64,000 nt of DNA from SABI01 sp028532915 (GTDB taxonomy: Bacteria > Spirochaetota > Spirochaetia > Sphaerochaetales > Sphaerochaetaceae): the NCBI GenBank assembly GCA_963677225.1, contig OY781923.1, forward strand, positions 1,426,001 through 1,490,000, given 5' to 3'. Below the pieces are notes generated by a model. The model did no database searches and was not told the DNA's origin. It saw only the letters and a list, made by a program, of their open reading frames with translations. The position numbers and the translations under genes are program-made. This document shows positions 34,344 through 43,574 of the stretch, piece by piece; the first letter of the stretch is position 1; every line of letters begins with the position of its first letter.

Positions 34344-35480
34344 ATGAATACTGAATTGTATCGGGATATAGCACCCTATGAGGGGCAGGATGTGCTGGAT
34401 GCTGTCGGCAGAATAAAGGCATATCCGAAATTTCTCTCAAATATGGCTGAAGTCCTCTATTCGGGCAATATCATCAAGACGAAATGGAAGAGTCATCAGA
34501 TGAAGGAAATGATCCCTCCTCTGCTGGACCAGGTTTCCTCTTATGATGATTTTCAACGACTGATAACTGCAGGAGTGTTCCTTCCTACTATAGAACGCAA
34601 TTCAATGAGAAAATTCACCTTTTCCGGACAGCATCATCTGGACCGTCATACTCCGTATCTGTTCATCAGCAATCACAGGGATATCGTCCTCGATTGTGCC
34701 TTATTGGATTATGCTCTGATCAAATCGAATATGCCTATCTGTGAAATGGCCATCGGTGATAACCTTCTTGTGAATCAGTTCACGACCGATATGTTCAAGC
34801 TTAACGGGGGAATTACCGTGAAAAGAAACCTCCCTCTGCGCGAGCAGTACAGCGAATCTCTAAGGCTTTCGCGGTATTTCGTAGAATCGATCAAAGAGGA
34901 AAAGAAATCGATCTGGGTCGCCCAGAAGAGCGGAAGATCAAAAGACGGGATCGATAAGACGAACCCCGCGATTATCAAGATGCTCTATCTCAGCTATAAA
35001 TCTTCGGGAATTTCTTTTAGCGATCTGATCAAGGCTGTGAATATCGTTCCCGTGGCGATCTCCTACCAGTATGACCCCAATGATATCAACAAAGGCCGTG
35101 AAGAGGTCTCTAAAAAACTGCATGGAACCTACAAAAAGAAAAAATATGAGGATCTGGTGAATATGCTCAGAGGGCTCAGACGGTATAAGGGAGATGTCCA
35201 TATCCACTTCGGCAAGGTTCTCAAGGGAGATTATGATAATGCTGCTCAAGTGGCTGAAGAGATCGACCGGCAGATCTATATAGGTTACCATCTTCATGAC
35301 ACGAACTATTATGCCTACGATCTGCTCCAGGGCCCTACGAGGTTCACTGAAAAATACGAATCGCTGAATACGAAACACTTCTTGTCGAGATACAAGGGAT
35401 TGACTGATGAATTGAGGAATCTTGTTCTGCGAAGTTATGCGAACCCTGTTGTCATGCAGTTAGAGGCGTTGGGGATGTGA
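34344..35480 (+). CDS. 1-acyl-sn-glycerol-3-phosphate acyltransferase family protein
   Basis: 378 residues. The acyltransferase core shows ISNHRDIVLDCALLD about residues 110-124 (the H-x-D active-site type found in a Bacteroidetes/spirochaete branch of PlsC-like enzymes) and GGITVKRNLPLRE about 154, a glycerol-phosphate-binding type block, then KKSIWVAQKSGRSKDG. There is no clear membrane helix, so it may be peripheral. Role in phospholipid or glycolipid assembly is inferred. It starts 5 bases after the upstream stop and its stop shares a base with the lipoprotein start. Confidence 0.8.
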   Translation: MNTELYRDIAPYEGQDVLDAVGRIKAYPKFLSNMAEVLYSGNIIKTKWKSHQMKEMIPPLLDQVSSYDDFQRLITAGVFLPTIERNSMRKFTFSGQHHLDRHTPYLFISNHRDIVLDCALLDYALIKSNMPICEMAIGDNLLVNQFTTDMFKLNGGITVKRNLPLREQYSESLRLSRYFVESIKEEKKSIWVAQKSGRSKDGIDKTNPAIIKMLYLSYKSSGISFSDLIKAVNIVPVAISYQYDPNDINKGREEVSKKLHGTYKKKKYEDLVNMLRGLRRYKGDVHIHFGKVLKGDYDNAAQVAEEIDRQIYIGYHLHDTNYYAYDLLQGPTRFTEKYESLNTKHFLSRYKGLTDELRNLVLRSYANPVVMQLEALGM

Positions 35481-36151
35481 TGAAACACACAGTGAAAATT
35501 TTTACCTTGGTTTTCATTGTGCTCATGCTGTCGTTTACTTCCTGTGAACAGGAGTCTGTCTATCTTGAGGATATCACGGTATATGATGTGAAAGTCCTCA
35601 CAATGATTGCCGATACCGCAGTTCATCAAACCGGTATCGCGCTTCTGGTCCCTTCTGATGATTTTGAACTTGAGCAAACCTATTCAGTATCTCTGACAGG
35701 TCCTCAGAATGATCTTCGGTGGGAAAAGATGCTCAAGCCTGTGAAGGCAGATAAGAGAATCGGTCTGTTTTTCAACGATATTCTCATGCCTCCTTACCGG
35801 AGTTTTCCTTCAGGTCTCTATACAGTCGAGGTCTTCACGGATGATGCTTCATTTATTGAAACCTCGATCGAATATAAAAGAAAAGAGAGAGACGAGAAAC
35901 TGTCAGACATCAATCCCCGATGGATCATCGAGGATAATAAAACCTTCTTTGTCTTTGACATGGAAGGAAACCATACCTGCTCTGTCACATTTTATGATGG
36001 TCAGGGCAATGAACTTGCCCAGATGAAGACGCGGGAGAACCTGACTGAAGTCGCATCCATGTCGCCCGAAGAGGTAAGAAAGATCCTGATCGTCGCCAAT
36101 GATGATTCCTCATCTACTGTCGATGTATACCGTTACATCATTTCAGACTAG
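35480..36151 (+). CDS. Putative lipoprotein of unknown function
   Basis: 223 residues beginning with a signal peptide that ends in a spirochaete-type lipobox LSFTSC (Cys about residue 22), so it should be lipid-anchored. The rest alternates short strands, suggesting one or two beta-sandwich domains (about 28-110 and 125-215), and no family is recognised. ATG at 35480 overlaps the acyltransferase stop by one base; a GTG three bases earlier is equally possible. Its 3' end overlaps the convergent mutL stop by 9 bases, leaving no room for a separate terminator. Confidence 0.7.
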   Translation: MKHTVKIFTLVFIVLMLSFTSCEQESVYLEDITVYDVKVLTMIADTAVHQTGIALLVPSDDFELEQTYSVSLTGPQNDLRWEKMLKPVKADKRIGLFFNDILMPPYRSFPSGLYTVEVFTDDASFIETSIEYKRKERDEKLSDINPRWIIEDNKTFFVFDMEGNHTCSVTFYDGQGNELAQMKTRENLTEVASMSPEEVRKILIVANDDSSSTVDVYRYIISD

Positions 36152-37864
36152 ACGACCGACAGCGCTGTACAGATCCTCCCGGGTTATTTCAACTACGAAG
36201 TTTCTTCCGTGGGGACATACAGGATATTCAAGTTCGAATACTTTTTTGATCAGCTCTTCAGCACTTGAAGGATCGATGGGATCTCCCGCCTTTATTGCTT
36301 TCTTACATGCCGCAGTGGAAAACAGAGTTTTTTGAAGGTCATCGATATTATTTCCTTCGTAGTTCTGAATTGCCTGTACGACTTCATTTTCCATCGATTT
36401 ATAATGTGGGATCATCGCAGTGATTGCCCATTGGAGATCTCCTGTACGTTCAAGGCGAATACCGAACTGTTCATACCAGATGCTGTGATCAGAAAGGAAG
36501 TGATCTATGCTCCGTTCAACTTCAAATTCATACGGGATCATAAGAGGCTGGGAACCTTCGATGATCTTCATGGAATCGTAGAGGATTCTTTCATGGGCAG
36601 CATGCTGGTCTATCAGATAGAGAGATTCTTCCTTTTCTACGATCAGGAAGACTTTGAACAGCTGTCCGATATATCTGAATCGGAAGGTATCTACCTCACG
36701 CTGAATGCTGACGGGTTCAGCTTCTTCTTTCTGAAATAATTCTTTGGCTTTCTCGAACCAGTCGGGGGATGGTCGTTCTGATACCTTAGCATCAGGTCTT
36801 ATATCACTAAACAACTGGGGTGACTGCCGGGGCAGGTCGAATGGCGAGGCGAATGATGATTGATGATAGGTCTGCAGGTTTTCCTTGACCATTGAGACAA
36901 CTTCATGATGTATTTCAGCCTTATTACGTAATTTTACCTCTCTCTTAGCCGGGTGAATGTTGAAATCGACAAGTTTAGGATCGTCCTGAATGAAAAGATA
37001 GCAGTAGGGGAATCCTCCTCCCGGAAGAAAAGGGTCATATCCATAGGTTATCGCCTGTACCATTGAATATTCATCTACGATTCGGTTGTTTACATAGATT
37101 TTGATCTGTGACCGGTCTGTTCTGTACGTAGATTCCCTGGAAGCCACAGCATACAGTGAAAATGATTTACCCTGGAGTCTCATCTCTATCATTTCCGATG
37201 GAACTATGGATCTATCATTCTTGAGAATATCGAGGATTCTCTGTTTTGATGTTGCAGGCGGAAGGTGCAGTGTCTCTTTTCCATTGTGAAACATGGAAAA
37301 AGAGATATGGGGAAATGCTGCAGCCTTTTCAATCATCGCAACTTTGCACATTCGTGCCTCACTGGAAGGTTGTTTAAGAAACATCCTTCGTGCAGGGATA
37401 TGTGCAAACAACTGTTTCACGGTAATTACAGTTCCCTTTGCAGGTCCACCGGGTTTTATTTCCTCAATCTTTCCATTATCGACTACAACAGTGGATCCGA
37501 GTGATCCTGAAGAAGTACTGCTGATGGACAAGGTTGCTCCGGCGGCGATGCTGTATAGTGCTTCTCCTCTGAATCCCATGGTAGCAAGATGCTGAAGATC
37601 CTCGAGGGAGGAGACTTTACTTGTCGCATGAGATTGTGCACAGAGAGGAAGGTCTTCTTCTCTGATTCCGATACCGTCATCGACAACTATGATCTTCTCG
37701 ATACCTCCATCGGTAAGTTCAACGGTGATCGATGAGCTGTGTGCATCGATCGAATTGTCGATGAGTTCCCGTACGATGGATGCAGGACGGTCTATTACTT
37801 CCCCTGCGGCGATACGCTGAGCGACAAGAGGATCGAGAATCTGTATTCTTTTAGCTTCTTCCAT
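36143..37864 (-). CDS. mutL: DNA mismatch repair protein MutL (endonuclease type)
   Basis: 573 residues. The GHKL ATPase domain is clear: RIAAGEVIDRPASIVRELIDNSIDA, DDGIGI, ATSKVSSLEDL and TMGFRGEAL. The C-terminal domain has DQHAAHERILYD (the DQHAx2Ex4E endonuclease motif with Asp as last residue), ACKKAIKAGD and CPHGRN, so this is the nicking form used where no MutH exists. The start at 37864 begins MEEAKRIQILDP; the frame runs further upstream through the terminator of the neighbouring gene and that extension is not protein. No mutS lies in the window. Confidence 0.95.
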   Translation of the reverse strand: MEEAKRIQILDPLVAQRIAAGEVIDRPASIVRELIDNSIDAHSSSITVELTDGGIEKIIVVDDGIGIREEDLPLCAQSHATSKVSSLEDLQHLATMGFRGEALYSIAAGATLSISSTSSGSLGSTVVVDNGKIEEIKPGGPAKGTVITVKQLFAHIPARRMFLKQPSSEARMCKVAMIEKAAAFPHISFSMFHNGKETLHLPPATSKQRILDILKNDRSIVPSEMIEMRLQGKSFSLYAVASRESTYRTDRSQIKIYVNNRIVDEYSMVQAITYGYDPFLPGGGFPYCYLFIQDDPKLVDFNIHPAKREVKLRNKAEIHHEVVSMVKENLQTYHQSSFASPFDLPRQSPQLFSDIRPDAKVSERPSPDWFEKAKELFQKEEAEPVSIQREVDTFRFRYIGQLFKVFLIVEKEESLYLIDQHAAHERILYDSMKIIEGSQPLMIPYEFEVERSIDHFLSDHSIWYEQFGIRLERTGDLQWAITAMIPHYKSMENEVVQAIQNYEGNNIDDLQKTLFSTAACKKAIKAGDPIDPSSAEELIKKVFELEYPVCPHGRNFVVEITREDLYSAVGRLV

Positions 37865-37876
37865 GTTTCTATTGTA

Positions 37877-37911
37877 CCAAAAAACAAGGGCTCCAACCAG
37901 TGAAGCCCTTG
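37877..37911 (-). terminator. Terminator of the large surface-protein gene
   Basis: On the minus strand CAAGGGCT and AGCCCTTG form an 8-bp stem followed by TTTTTTGG, 20 bases after the stop of the 1599-residue gene and just before the mutL start. Confidence 0.85.
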
Positions 37912-37931
37912 CGAATCGTGATGTTGATGAA

Positions 37932-40900
37932 TCAGAAGATTCTGATGTTAGCTCCGATTGAGAGGTAGGGGGAGATATCGGTGTAAGTGGTCCCATTATA
38001 GGTACCATCCGAGGTCTGAACAGCATAGGTTCCAATCGATGCATTGAGATCGACAGGACCCTGACTGATCGTTGCCCCGGCCCTAATGACACTTTCAGGA
38101 GCTATGGCGAAAGTGAGTAATCTGTTGAGCAGATCATCAGATGATCCTAAGAAAGTCTGAGCCGCATCGATGAGACCCGTTCTCGCATACGTCGCCGACA
38201 GTGTGACCCAGTCAAGGTCGACCGATCCCTGAAGCTGGATCAGATCCTCGTCTTCGATCAAAGAGAAGGAGGTAGTCATAGGTACCGAATACATAGCGTT
38301 CAGCTTGAATGCATCACCTTCATAACCAAGTGAAGCAGAAGCTGTGTAGGTCCTTCCATCACTTGTTGTTGGATCGGCCCAGGCAGCATCAAAGTCTGCC
38401 AGGATAGATGCTCTGTCTCTGGAGAACAGAGAATTGAACATATTATTGGAAACGGCTCCTTCCTGCATCGACACTTCGACTCCGGCAGAGAATCTGTCTA
38501 CCTGTGACGAGAAGCCTGCGTGGAACATATAGTTGTTGAATCTCGCCAGGAACGAAGAGACTGAAGAGTTATAGAACATCTGGCTGAATCCGTCTGTTGT
38601 ATCGTATCCGACAAGAGTCGTGAATCCGCCGTAGACACTGAGTTTGTTTGTTTCCTTATCGATGATAGGCAGCACACCTTCTATTGTCGGAAGGATATCG
38701 AACTGTTTCTCCGAGCTGCTCAGTTTTGCACTGACGACTCCTGAGAGGTTCAATTCGGCTCCATAGTTCTCGAACGGAGAGATGCCGATATTCATCGCAC
38801 CGAGCTGCCATGTCGTAAGATCGTTTACATACATTTCCAGATCAACATATTTCGTATCAATAGAGCTTTCAAGAGCCAGTTTACTCTGAAGTTCGCTGTC
38901 AACAAGAGAATCCATCGAAGAGATCAGTGGTCCCATTGAATAGGTGTTCTCCCGGGAGAGTTCGAAGAAGTTTTCGCTGGAAGTATCCCCGATGGTAACG
39001 TGATCGATCAGCGATGCGATATCTGTCACGATATCGAATGTCTTACCCAACGTCGAACTGTAACCGGAGGAGAAGCTGTACGGGGAAGAGAGTGAATGAT
39101 AATAGAGAGAAGGAGTTTCCGGGTCTACTGTCAGATGAGGACCGATTCCAACCGAGAAGTTTTCATCGGAAACAGTCAGCGTAGGGTCGATTGAGATATA
39201 GTTATCATCACTGCCGCTTACGAAGCCTCTGGTGTAGGAAGTGCCGAGATCAAATGAGACATCCAGAGAATCTGCACTCTCGTATTCTACCGGTTCGATG
39301 AACTCAACGTTTTTGCCAAGATCCAGTGTAGTTCCGATTGTAGCTCTCGATGTTCCGTCAGTCAGGAATGAAAGGTCTGCGTATAAGGTGAAGATTCCTT
39401 CAGTGTAGCTTACAGACACATACGGGTAGGCTAGAGTGTCTTCTGTAAGAAGCGTGAGTGTGTCTGAAAGAAGTCCTTCGAACCCGTCGGAGAAGTCGAG
39501 GATATCGCTGAAGGCACTGATGAAGCCAACCCGTTCGATACCGATCTCTCCGGTATAACCGTTGCCGGAATAGCTCATCGATATTGAAGCTATATCACCC
39601 GTGACTGATGAATCGCTGTCGAGCGGAACGATTCCCGTGAAATCGTCGGTGACTGGAACCTGGTAGCTTGCATTGAAGCTGACTTTATCCCCTGTATAGG
39701 TACCGGATGCCAGGAATGTGAAGTATAAACCTGTATCTTCCAGCATCCTTGTCCCGGAGAAAGCCGTGGAGTTGAGTGACCCGAAGGCTACCATCGGATC
39801 ATCATAGTTCTCGGCGGATGCCAGGAATGTCAGATCCCAATTAAGGGTTCCGATATTCAATCCCCCGGTTATCTGGAAGTTGCTGAACTGATCCAGAAGT
39901 GTGGCTCCTGTAGAATCATACAGGGGAGTGATACTGAACGGAGCGATATCGAAGGTAGTCGTAAGTCCCGAGAATAACGTTACCTGCAATGTTCTGGTGT
40001 CTTTGAGAGCCCACTCGAAATCGATGGTAGGATACGCTGTGATATCATCGAGCGTTCTGCTTGCATTGATCACCGATCCGAGAGAAAGGGTGAAAGATGG
40101 AAGAATCTCGTAACCGACATTGACTCCTCCGTTCTGGAATCCTGAAGAGGCTATGTCAGTGAGGTACATATCATCGACGAATGCTTCGAGGGATAATTTC
40201 CCCAGCCTGGCTTTTGCATATAGTCCCAGATTCTCTTCGTAAGGACCGCTGGCGACAGCAAGGTCATTCACGATATATCCGTTATTGTAGGTGATGGGTG
40301 AACTATCATCCATCACAACGTAGAAGTTGTCGTTTTCGTCCCCGACATAGAAGTAATCGACAAATCTGAGAATGCCTCTTAATGTATTGACGGTTCCTGA
40401 TCCTATCGTCAGGTTGTTCACATCACTCGAAAGCGGAGCGAACAGGGAACCGCTTGTCAGGTAGAAGGCCTGAAGGCCCAATCGTGTATTCGCGATCTGG
40501 ATGTAGGGGTTGATGGAAATACCTGTCTTGATCGATTCATTCGAGAGTACATTATCCTTCGTCGCCACAAATGACGTTTTAATTCCGTAGTCTAAGATGA
40601 GAGGAGGCTTTTCACTGCTTGTCGTGATCTTCGTTTCGGAAGTTTTTACTTCAAATTCGGCAACCTGCTTCTCCTGCTCTTTTTCGGGAGCTTCAGCCAC
40701 CTGCTTTACAGGTTCCTTCACCACAGCAGCGGGTGACGCAGAGATTTCGACAGTTTTTTCCGCAACCTCTTCAACCTTGTCAATTGCAGCATAAGATTTT
40801 CTCAGGGAACTGATATAGGTGCTGACTATCGGATCATCACTTACTTTATCGATATTGAAAGCCTGAGCGAGAGCGGACTGTTCAGGGTTATTGATATCAT

Positions 40901-42731
40901 CATCTGTGACAGTCACAGCATAGATGCCGTCAAGTTCTCCATTGATAACCTTCAGCTCGACAATCCCGATACTCGAAAGTTTTTCTCCAGCATTCACGAT
41001 GTAGGTATCATCTACTCTTCTTCCACCGTCTTGTGCATCTGCCTCGGTACCGGCAATAATCAGGTCGAGACCTTTGATGTTTTCAGCTATATAGTCGATC
41101 GTGATATCGAGGGAGGAAGGGAGATTTCCAAGAAGAACCACAGCATCAGACCTGTCTTTGAGAGCGTCGACCAGAGCCTGTCCATCCTCTTTGAATGATG
41201 ATGAATAGAAGATCGTATCTTCGACTGAAGTCTCGGGAGCACTGATGCCGATAACTGCAACCTTGAATCCTTCAAGATCATAGATCTTGTAACCGTCAAA
41301 AAGATTATTTCCTTCCGCATCAAAAACATTTGCGGCAAGAACATCCAGATATTCGTTCTCTCTGGCTTCACGTGCCTGTTCTACCAGAGTGTCGATACCA
41401 AATGCATACTCTGCGGTTCCCGGTGCGATTGCATCATATTGAAGGAGCTGCAGCAGGGTGGATATGCTCTTTCCTGAGTTGAAGTCGGAGAGGGCGGTTC
41501 CTGCTACACTGTTTCCAGCATCAAGAATCAGATTTCTATCTGAAACTTCTTTTCCCCATTTTATAAGTGTGGAGAGTTTGGCAAACGATATCCCGCTTTC
41601 TTCAATAGCACCCATCATGTCGTTGGTATGCACTATGTACACACTGAATTCATTATCCTGTTTGCGCTCAGATGCCGAAGTCATCTTGGCCGTAGTTTCA
41701 GCTGTTTTCACGGGTTCGGGTTCAACGGCCTTCACAGGTTCGGGTTCAACAGCCTTCACAGGTTCGGGTTCAACAGCCTTCACAGGTTCGGGTTCAACGA
41801 CCTTCACAGGTTCGGGTTCAACGGCCTTCACAGGTTCGGGTTCAACGGCCTTCACGGGTTCGGGTTCAACGGCCTTCACAGGTTCGGGTTCAACGGCCTT
41901 CACAGGTTCGGGTTCAACAGCCTTCACAGGTTCGGGTTCAACGGCCTTCACAGGTTCGGGTTCAACGGCCTTCACGGGTTCGGGTTCAACGGCCTTCACA
42001 GGTTCGGGTTCGACGGCCTCGGTTTTTTTTGCTGATTCATAGGCGGTAGAGGGTGTGAGGATCGTTATTCCGTCCTGAACAGAAGCACTTGGAAGCAGAC
42101 TGGAAACGGAGCGTTCTTGCGCGATTGATAAAGAGTTATATGTCTGCTTTGAGATAGGTTTCTGGCTAAGGAAAGGGTCTGCCAGATCAAGATAATGGAA
42201 TGGAGAGAGTGTCGTCCTGTCACGTGTGATAGTGTTGGTCACCTCAACCGAACTCCCTAGGGAAAATATGAGTTCGGAAATATCTGAAGAGACAAACAAT
42301 TCAGTCGAACCGGTTGCAGAGTAGATTCCTACCGGGGTATTGACAGTCAGCTTCTGAGCGGATTGGGAGTCCATCAGAAATGATGCACTTCCTGCTACCA
42401 GATAGAATTTCAGATGCTTCTTGTTGTTGGATACCACAGATAAGATTGATTCTCTTTGCAAAACTATGGTGATATCGCTGCTCTCGATAGTCACCGGATC
42501 CATCCCGGAAAGTACGACCCACCCGTCATCAAGGGCGAGGGGTGATTCTGTCGATTCAACATAAACACCTTTTTCATTGAATTGAAGCACATCGGATTCG
42601 GTTGCTCCCACTACATGCAGATAAGTCAAATTGCCTGAGGGTGAAAGGGCAAATGCGGGCAATGTGACTGTAAGTAAAACCATTGCCACTACGACTGCTA
42701 TAACATTCCGTTTTGTCTTATTCTTTATCAT
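37932..42731 (-). CDS. Large surface protein: FecR-like domain, EPEPVK repeats, degenerate 5'-nucleotidase domain, predicted beta-barrel
   Basis: 1599 residues. In order: signal peptide (1-28); a FecR-like beta domain (about 60-195, TVNTPVGIYSATGSTELFV); thirteen AVEPEPVK repeats (239-342); a UshA/5'-nucleotidase-type metallophosphatase domain (about 360-640); a Glu/Lys/Pro-rich linker (about 655-735); and a long region of alternating strands rich in G, S, Y and D ending in GANIRIF, whose terminal Phe suits BamA-assembled outer-membrane barrels. The phosphatase domain keeps the order of its motifs (HTNDMMG, LDAGNS, PGTAEYAFG, LIIAGTEAD) but every His and most Asp metal ligands are replaced, so it is probably not catalytic. 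A surface-exposed binding or structural role is inferred. Own terminator downstream. Confidence 0.85.
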   Translation of the reverse strand: MIKNKTKRNVIAVVVAMVLLTVTLPAFALSPSGNLTYLHVVGATESDVLQFNEKGVYVESTESPLALDDGWVVLSGMDPVTIESSDITIVLQRESILSVVSNNKKHLKFYLVAGSASFLMDSQSAQKLTVNTPVGIYSATGSTELFVSSDISELIFSLGSSVEVTNTITRDRTTLSPFHYLDLADPFLSQKPISKQTYNSLSIAQERSVSSLLPSASVQDGITILTPSTAYESAKKTEAVEPEPVKAVEPEPVKAVEPEPVKAVEPEPVKAVEPEPVKAVEPEPVKAVEPEPVKAVEPEPVKAVEPEPVKVVEPEPVKAVEPEPVKAVEPEPVKAVEPEPVKTAETTAKMTSASERKQDNEFSVYIVHTNDMMGAIEESGISFAKLSTLIKWGKEVSDRNLILDAGNSVAGTALSDFNSGKSISTLLQLLQYDAIAPGTAEYAFGIDTLVEQAREARENEYLDVLAANVFDAEGNNLFDGYKIYDLEGFKVAVIGISAPETSVEDTIFYSSSFKEDGQALVDALKDRSDAVVLLGNLPSSLDITIDYIAENIKGLDLIIAGTEADAQDGGRRVDDTYIVNAGEKLSSIGIVELKVINGELDGIYAVTVTDDDINNPEQSALAQAFNIDKVSDDPIVSTYISSLRKSYAAIDKVEEVAEKTVEISASPAAVVKEPVKQVAEAPEKEQEKQVAEFEVKTSETKITTSSEKPPLILDYGIKTSFVATKDNVLSNESIKTGISINPYIQIANTRLGLQAFYLTSGSLFAPLSSDVNNLTIGSGTVNTLRGILRFVDYFYVGDENDNFYVVMDDSSPITYNNGYIVNDLAVASGPYEENLGLYAKARLGKLSLEAFVDDMYLTDIASSGFQNGGVNVGYEILPSFTLSLGSVINASRTLDDITAYPTIDFEWALKDTRTLQVTLFSGLTTTFDIAPFSITPLYDSTGATLLDQFSNFQITGGLNIGTLNWDLTFLASAENYDDPMVAFGSLNSTAFSGTRMLEDTGLYFTFLASGTYTGDKVSFNASYQVPVTDDFTGIVPLDSDSSVTGDIASISMSYSGNGYTGEIGIERVGFISAFSDILDFSDGFEGLLSDTLTLLTEDTLAYPYVSVSYTEGIFTLYADLSFLTDGTSRATIGTTLDLGKNVEFIEPVEYESADSLDVSFDLGTSYTRGFVSGSDDNYISIDPTLTVSDENFSVGIGPHLTVDPETPSLYYHSLSSPYSFSSGYSSTLGKTFDIVTDIASLIDHVTIGDTSSENFFELSRENTYSMGPLISSMDSLVDSELQSKLALESSIDTKYVDLEMYVNDLTTWQLGAMNIGISPFENYGAELNLSGVVSAKLSSSEKQFDILPTIEGVLPIIDKETNKLSVYGGFTTLVGYDTTDGFSQMFYNSSVSSFLARFNNYMFHAGFSSQVDRFSAGVEVSMQEGAVSNNMFNSLFSRDRASILADFDAAWADPTTSDGRTYTASASLGYEGDAFKLNAMYSVPMTTSFSLIEDEDLIQLQGSVDLDWVTLSATYARTGLIDAAQTFLGSSDDLLNRLLTFAIAPESVIRAGATISQGPVDLNASIGTYAVQTSDGTYNGTTYTDISPYLSIGANIRIF
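41706..42017 (-). repeat. Thirteen tandem 24-bp repeats coding AVEPEPVK
   Basis: Exactly 13 in-frame units of 24 bases. They differ at single third positions (ACA/ACG, AACGG/AACAG) and one unit reads VVEPEPVK (unit 10 in coding order). Two multi-unit blocks share the same order of third-base variants, which points to block duplication. Each unit adds eight residues without changing frame, so length can vary between strains. Confidence 0.97.
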
Positions 42732-42803
42732 ATTTCTAATTTACTCCAATTACTGTATATCCGCAACTATCTTGTACTTTTATATCACAAGTCTTCCACC
42801 ATA

Positions 42804-43574
42804 TTACTCTCTTTTGATGCGATAATCAAACATATGCGCCTTATAAAAATGTTCCCGGGCATCCCTGTCCAGAGCCACCATGTCTTTGACGATGGGTTTG
42901 ATCTTTGACCGGATGTTAGTCTGATCGTAAGGACACACCGGTTTAACACAGGGGAATTTGAATTCGTTTGCGATTGACCTTATCGTCTGTTCATGAACTT
43001 CGATCATCGGGCGGATCACATGCAGTTTTCCTTTGAAGAATTCCTGCACCGGCAGCATCGTTGAGAACACTCCCCGCTTGGTAAGGTTCATGATGGTCGT
43101 TTCGACCAGATCATCCAGATGGTGGCCTGTGGCTATGAGCGAGTAATCATGTTTGTCGGCATATTCAAACATGATCCGTCTTCTGTTTCTTGAACAGAGA
43201 TAGCAGTTGAATTCGCCTTTAAAACTCTCTGGATACTGATATTCATGAAAAATCGTGAAAGGGATAGAGAAGGTTTCGAAAAACTCGTGAAGTCTTTCTT
43301 CCCAGATTTCTCCGATCGGATGCTCGATCCAATCAATCATGACAGCTTCCAGATGATAGGAGACAGGGAGCCAGCGCAGCCGTATTGCAAGAGCCGCTGC
43401 GAGTGCCAGAGAGTCTTTGCCTCCCGAGACACTCAAAAGAACCCTGTCGTTCTCTTTTATCATCTCATGTCTGTTGATTGCCTTCCCGGTCTTTTTGATG
43501 AATCTCATCACTCGGGGAGGGATATCCCCTTTCACAAATTGCGCATAGTGGTGTTCTTTATTTGCTATATTCAT
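42804..43574 (-). CDS. TtcA/TilS superfamily tRNA thiolation protein (TtcA-like)
   Basis: 256-residue PP-loop ATPase: SGGKDSLALA about residue 50, FNCYLCSRNRRR about 122-133 (CxxC), ATGHHLDDLVETTIMNL about 149-165 and a C-terminal Cys pair CVKPVC. TtcA adds sulfur at C32 of tRNA using an iron-sulfur cluster held by such cysteines; the second pair is C-x4-C rather than the usual C-x2-C. The gene start overlaps the HD hydrolase stop by 4 bases (ATGA). Target base not certain. Confidence 0.85.
   Translation of the reverse strand: MNIANKEHHYAQFVKGDIPPRVMRFIKKTGKAINRHEMIKENDRVLLSVSGGKDSLALAAALAIRLRWLPVSYHLEAVMIDWIEHPIGEIWEERLHEFFETFSIPFTIFHEYQYPESFKGEFNCYLCSRNRRRIMFEYADKHDYSLIATGHHLDDLVETTIMNLTKRGVFSTMLPVQEFFKGKLHVIRPMIEVHEQTIRSIANEFKFPCVKPVCPYDQTNIRSKIKPIVKDMVALDRDAREHFYKAHMFDYRIKRE

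Noticed and set aside
36143..38092. mutL with a start at 38092
   Set aside because: The extension crosses the neighbouring gene's end and terminator; conserved MutL begins at 37864.
41706..42017. Possible CRISPR array
   Set aside because: Units are contiguous without spacers and are in frame within a long protein.
41458..42042. Open frame of Gly-Ser-Thr repeats antisense to the EPEPVK repeats
   Set aside because: Mirror of the 24-bp repeat; begins and ends with no gene signals and is explained by the coding strand.
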